7,709 nt of DNA, from assembly GCA_015485845.1 (NCBI GenBank), contig WFSU01000084.1:1-7709 (forward strand). Direction: 5' to 3'. A model generated the notes under the pieces. The model ran no database searches and was not told the DNA's origin. It saw only the letters and a program-made list of their open reading frames with translations. Position 1 is the stretch's first letter, and the number at the start of each line of letters is the position of its first letter. Below, one piece after another: positions 5,982 through 7,709 of this stretch. The DNA comes from Nitratifractor sp. Lineage in GTDB: Bacteria > Campylobacterota > Campylobacteria > Campylobacterales > Sulfurovaceae. Position numbers and translations under genes: made by a program.

Positions 5982-6005
5982 CGTGTTATGTGTTAAGTGT
6001 TACGT
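5982..6005. repeat. Heptameric tandem repeat, CGTGTTA family (copy C), 5' of azlC
   Basis: Plus-strand heptamers are CGTGTTA, TGTGTTA and AGTGTTA, then CGT. It is 23/24 identical to copy B at 4907-4930 but inverted, so copies B and C face each other across azlCD. It ends 3 bases before the GGGG foot of the REP-like unit. Confidence 0.8.
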
Positions 6006-6008
6006 TTT

Positions 6009-6053
6009 GGGGATGCGGCTTTAGCCGCATGGTGGGACTCAAGTCTTAACCCC
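6009..6053. repeat. REP-like paired-hairpin unit A
   Basis: The unit begins GGGG and ends AACCCC. The first hairpin is ATGCGGCT-TT-AGCCGCAT with a perfect 8-bp stem (6013-6030). The second, GGGACT-CA-AGTCTT (6034-6047), is a decayed version of the GGGACT/AGTCCC stem found intact in unit B. The two palindromes sit in opposing orientation, as in bacterial interspersed mosaic elements. Confidence 0.7.
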
Positions 6054-6067
6054 TGTTTATTTTTTCT

Positions 6068-6117
6068 GGGGATTGGACTTTAGTCCAACTTTTTAATGGG
6101 ACTGAAGTCCCAACCCC
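6068..6117. repeat. REP-like paired-hairpin unit B
   Basis: The unit again runs from GGGG to ACCCC. The first hairpin is TTGGACT-TT-AGTCCAA (6073-6088, 7-bp stem). The second is TGGGACT-GA-AGTCCCA (6097-6112, 7-bp stem). The whole unit is itself an imperfect inverted repeat. It is separated from unit A by 14 T-rich bases. In the 3' untranslated region of folP it could stabilise or end the transcript. Confidence 0.75.
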
Positions 6118-6129
6118 TTTTCAACAAAA

Positions 6130-6146
6130 GTGTTGCATAACAACAC
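6130..6146. repeat. Small inverted repeat
   Basis: GTGTTG-CATAA-CAACAC forms a perfect 6-bp stem with a 5-base loop. No T-run follows on either strand. Its role is unknown; it may be part of the neighbouring repeat cluster. Confidence 0.45.
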
Positions 6147-6166
6147 ATACCAAAACTCCTAATTCA

Positions 6167-6191
6167 GGGCAGATACAGGATCTGCCCCTAC
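6167..6191 (-). repeat. REP-like hairpin with a GTAG foot
   Basis: On the minus strand GTAG is followed by GGGCAGAT-CCTGT-ATCTGCCC, an 8-bp perfect stem with a 5-base loop. The GTAG tetranucleotide next to a GC-rich hairpin is the hallmark recognised by REP-associated tyrosine transposases (RAYTs) in known systems. It lies 31 bp beyond the folP stop codon. Confidence 0.65.
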
Positions 6192-6192
6192 G

Positions 6193-6220
6193 ATGACCAA
6201 TGACCAATCACAAATCACCC
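6193..6220. repeat. Heptameric tandem repeat, ATGACCA family (copy D)
   Basis: Plus-strand units ATGACCA, ATGACCA, ATCACAA and ATCACCC follow with a period of 7. The sequence family is different from the CGTGTTA copies but the repeat length is the same. It lies between the folP stop codon and the GTAG hairpin. Confidence 0.6.
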
Positions 6221-6221
6221 A

Positions 6222-7364
6222 TTACGGCGCTAACGCGCCCCACACTTTCACTGCCTGCACATGCTCCGCCACATCATGGCACCGTACAATACTTGCACCA
6301 TTTTCGATCGCTTTGAGATGAATTGCTAATGTCCCTGCCAAACGCTCTTCGACCGGCGTGGGAATGATCTTGTCTATCATGGACTTACGGCTGGCTCCTA
6401 CCAACACTTCACAGCCAAAGACTTTGAAATGCTCCATGTTTCTAATGAGCGTGAGATTATGCTCCAGCGTCTTGCCAAAGCCGATCCCCACATCAAGGAT
6501 AATATTCTCTCTTTCCAGTCCCAGCGTTTCACATTTTGCTATGCGCTCTTCAAAGAATTCTGAAACTTCCACCATCACGTCATCGTAAGTAGGATTTTGC
6601 TGCATTGTCTTGGGGGTGCCCTGCATGTGCATGATGCAGAGTTTGGCATCGTATTGTACGGCTAACTTGATGATGGATTCGTCACTCGCACCGGTAATGT
6701 CATTGATCAAAGTAAAGCCGCTTTTCAATGCGTACTCTACGACTTCCGGAGTATAGGAATCGACCGAAAAAACAGCCTTTTCGTAGAGTTTCTCCGAAGT
6801 GATAGCATCGCAGATGGGCTTCATGCGCTCCAGTTCGACCGAGGGGCTCACGATATCGGCATTGGGACGAGAGGAAACGGCACCAATGTCGATGATGTCG
6901 GCACCTTCGACTATCATCTGTTTTATTTGAGCGACGGCATCCTCTTTCTGGAAGCGGCTACCGGAATAAAAGCTGTCATCGTTGGCATTGATGACCCCCA
7001 TGATCCGTACGGGAAAGTGCTTCGAAGGGACGAGCTCTGCCAGCTTGTGTGCCACCTTCTTGAGCCCGAAGGGCTGGGCTCTCTCTTTTTTGGCCAGGAT
7101 TTTGAGCTGCTTGGGAGTAGCGATGAGGAGGCAATCGTACTCCGGTTTTTCACAGGTAATCACTCCACCGGGGACGGCAAGATCAGCTCCGATGCTCAGG
7201 GCATCCTGTTTGAGGATGTTGGCGGCGGGGGTTTTGAGCCCGCCGATGTGGATGAGGAGTGTCTCGGCTTTGTCGGCCATGATGGCGATGCCGCCGCTCT
7301 GGACGCCATAGGATTTCAAAAGGGCACGAACATTGGTCGGAGTGCCGAGGCGGTAGAGGGTCAC
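6222..7364 (-). CDS. folP: Dihydropteroate synthase, long Campylobacterota form
   Basis: FolP joins p-aminobenzoate to the pterin pyrophosphate in folate synthesis and is the sulfonamide target. The 380-residue protein has the TIM-barrel core from about residue 118. Signatures are VRIMGVINANDDSFYSGSRF (119-138), EGADIIDIGAVSSRP (153-167) and FSVDSYTPEVVEYAL (199-213). These are followed by INDITGA, LCIMHMQGTPKTMQQNP (242-258), LDVGIGFGKTLEHNL (290-304), VGASRKSMID and ASIVRCHDVAEHVQAVKV (357-374). Residues 1-117 form an extension absent from E. coli FolP but known in Helicobacter and Campylobacter; its role is not established. Loop 1 is NANDDSF rather than the usual NVTPDSF, and loop 2 is SSRPNA rather than STRPGA. 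Translation starts at GTG (7364-7362), with AAGGA 6 bases upstream. holB lies upstream, matching Helicobacter gene order, but with an unusually repeat-filled gap. Confidence 0.96.
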   Translation of the reverse strand: MTLYRLGTPTNVRALLKSYGVQSGGIAIMADKAETLLIHIGGLKTPAANILKQDALSIGADLAVPGGVITCEKPEYDCLLIATPKQLKILAKKERAQPFGLKKVAHKLAELVPSKHFPVRIMGVINANDDSFYSGSRFQKEDAVAQIKQMIVEGADIIDIGAVSSRPNADIVSPSVELERMKPICDAITSEKLYEKAVFSVDSYTPEVVEYALKSGFTLINDITGASDESIIKLAVQYDAKLCIMHMQGTPKTMQQNPTYDDVMVEVSEFFEERIAKCETLGLERENIILDVGIGFGKTLEHNLTLIRNMEHFKVFGCEVLVGASRKSMIDKIIPTPVEERLAGTLAIHLKAIENGASIVRCHDVAEHVQAVKVWGALAP

Positions 7365-7400
7365 GGTCGTTCCTTGTGATGCTTAGTCGAACTTTCTGAA

Positions 7401-7419
7401 GCATAGGTGTTCACCATGC
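7401..7419. repeat. Hairpin in the folP leader
   Basis: GCAT-a-GGTG-TT-CACC-ATGC forms an 8-bp stem interrupted by one bulged A with a 2-base loop. It lies about 36 bp upstream of the folP start codon. It could be an operator, a leader hairpin or another decayed palindromic repeat; the sequence does not decide between these. Confidence 0.45.
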
Positions 7420-7437
7420 AGGTATTCGTCCCAATCA

Positions 7438-7482
7438 GGGGCAGGGACTTCAGTCCCGTCATGCAGGACTGAAGTCCTGCCT
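7438..7482. repeat. REP-like paired-hairpin unit C between holB and folP
   Basis: After GGGG come two hairpins, GGGACT-TC-AGTCCC (7444-7457) and CAGGACT-GA-AGTCCTG (7464-7479). In addition the two arms GGACTTCAGTCC (7445-7456) and GGACTGAAGTCC (7466-7477) are perfect reverse complements, so they can form one long 12-bp stem instead. The GGGACTGAAGTCC core is shared with unit B at 6098-6110. Confidence 0.72.
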
Positions 7483-7530
7483 CCGATGTTGGATGCATAT
7501 CCGCCGGGTCAACACTTGAGGTTTCAGTCC

Positions 7531-7709
7531 TCATGGACGCTCTCTCTTTTTGCGGGCGAGGAGTTTGAGCAGGGCTCCGGTGAGGACAAATGAAGCCGGG
7601 GAACCTTTGTCGAGTGCCAGACGGCTGTCGCGCAGGTGATCGAGGGTACGCGTATCGAGACGATAGCGCCGACTCCGAATCGCCGCACTGGCGATCTGCT
7701 CGAGGAGGA
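7531..7709 (-). CDS. holB: C-terminal end of a probable DNA polymerase III delta' subunit (gene runs off the right edge)
   Basis: The last 58 codons of a minus-strand frame end at TGA 7533-7531. The protein tail reads LLEQIASAAIRSRRYRLDTR, then TLDHLRDSRLALDKGSPASF, ending in LKLLARKKRERP. A helical, basic tail with a 'D-x-x-R-D-x-R-L-A-L-x-K-x-S' segment fits the C-terminal domain of clamp-loader delta' proteins. Gene order supports this, because in Helicobacter pylori holB lies directly upstream of folP. Delta' is part of the clamp loader that places the sliding clamp on DNA. The fragment alone is too short for a firm homology call, so the symbol rests largely on position. The upstream part, including the start, is outside the window. 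Confidence 0.65.
   Translation of the reverse strand, partial: LLEQIASAAIRSRRYRLDTRTLDHLRDSRLALDKGSPASFVLTGALLKLLARKKRERP

Noticed and set aside
6227..6240. GGCGC-TAAC-GCGCC stem at the folP 3' end as a terminator
   Set aside because: It lies within the last codons of folP, the stem is only 5 bp and no T-run follows on the minus strand.
6927..7379. A 150-codon plus-strand open frame opposite folP
   Set aside because: It is the shadow of the folP N-terminal extension; the acidic, low-complexity translation has no family signature.
3791..7396. Shared TTCGACTAAGC at about 3794-3804 and, inverted, at 7382-7392
   Set aside because: An 11-base match between two sites is expected by chance several times in a window this size, counting both strands.
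7517..7533. TGAGG/CCTCA stem at the holB stop codon
   Set aside because: A 5-bp stem with a 7-base loop and no T-run is too weak to call a terminator or a REP unit.

Overview
The window looks like chromosomal DNA from a Campylobacterota (epsilonproteobacterium) of fairly high GC, about half G+C by eye. Three things point there. tlyA and ligA lie close together, holB sits just upstream of folP, and folP encodes the long (380-residue) form of dihydropteroate synthase known from Helicobacter and Campylobacter. The species cannot be named from this sequence. Every gene I can support is on the minus strand, so transcription runs from high to low coordinates.

Reading in the direction of transcription: (1) the 3' end of a gene best explained as holB (7531-7709), then a 166-bp gap with hairpins, then folP (6222-7364). 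(2) A 259-bp gap (5963-6221) packed with short palindromic and heptameric repeats. (3) The azlC-azlD pair for branched-chain amino acid export (4945-5962). (4) A 179-bp gap with more heptameric repeats, then a SanA/YdcF-type DUF218 membrane protein coupled to a small unrecognised membrane protein (3822-4765). (5) ligA (1776-3725) with its own promoter and a palindrome over its -10. (6) An antitoxin - PIN toxin - YbbD-like exported protein module (660-1724), with a near-consensus promoter whose -35 box contains the ligA stop codon. (7) An exported thioredoxin-fold protein followed by the start of tlyA (1-619), from a promoter just after the stop of the previous gene.

The coding regions are mostly familiar housekeeping genes (DNA ligation, rRNA methylation, folate synthesis, replication clamp loading, amino acid export) with one toxin-antitoxin insertion. 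The least ordinary material is between genes. There are REP-like paired hairpins of three sequence types, one carrying the GTAG foot typical of REP elements. Four stretches have a 7-bp repeat period, and two of these are 23/24 identical in inverted orientation and bracket azlCD. An 18-bp extended -10 promoter block occurs exactly twice; its second copy lies so close to the sanA-like start codon that a leaderless mRNA is predicted.

I found no rRNA, tRNA, CRISPR array, insertion sequence transposase or clear intrinsic terminator. No gene-free stretch exceeds 300 bases.
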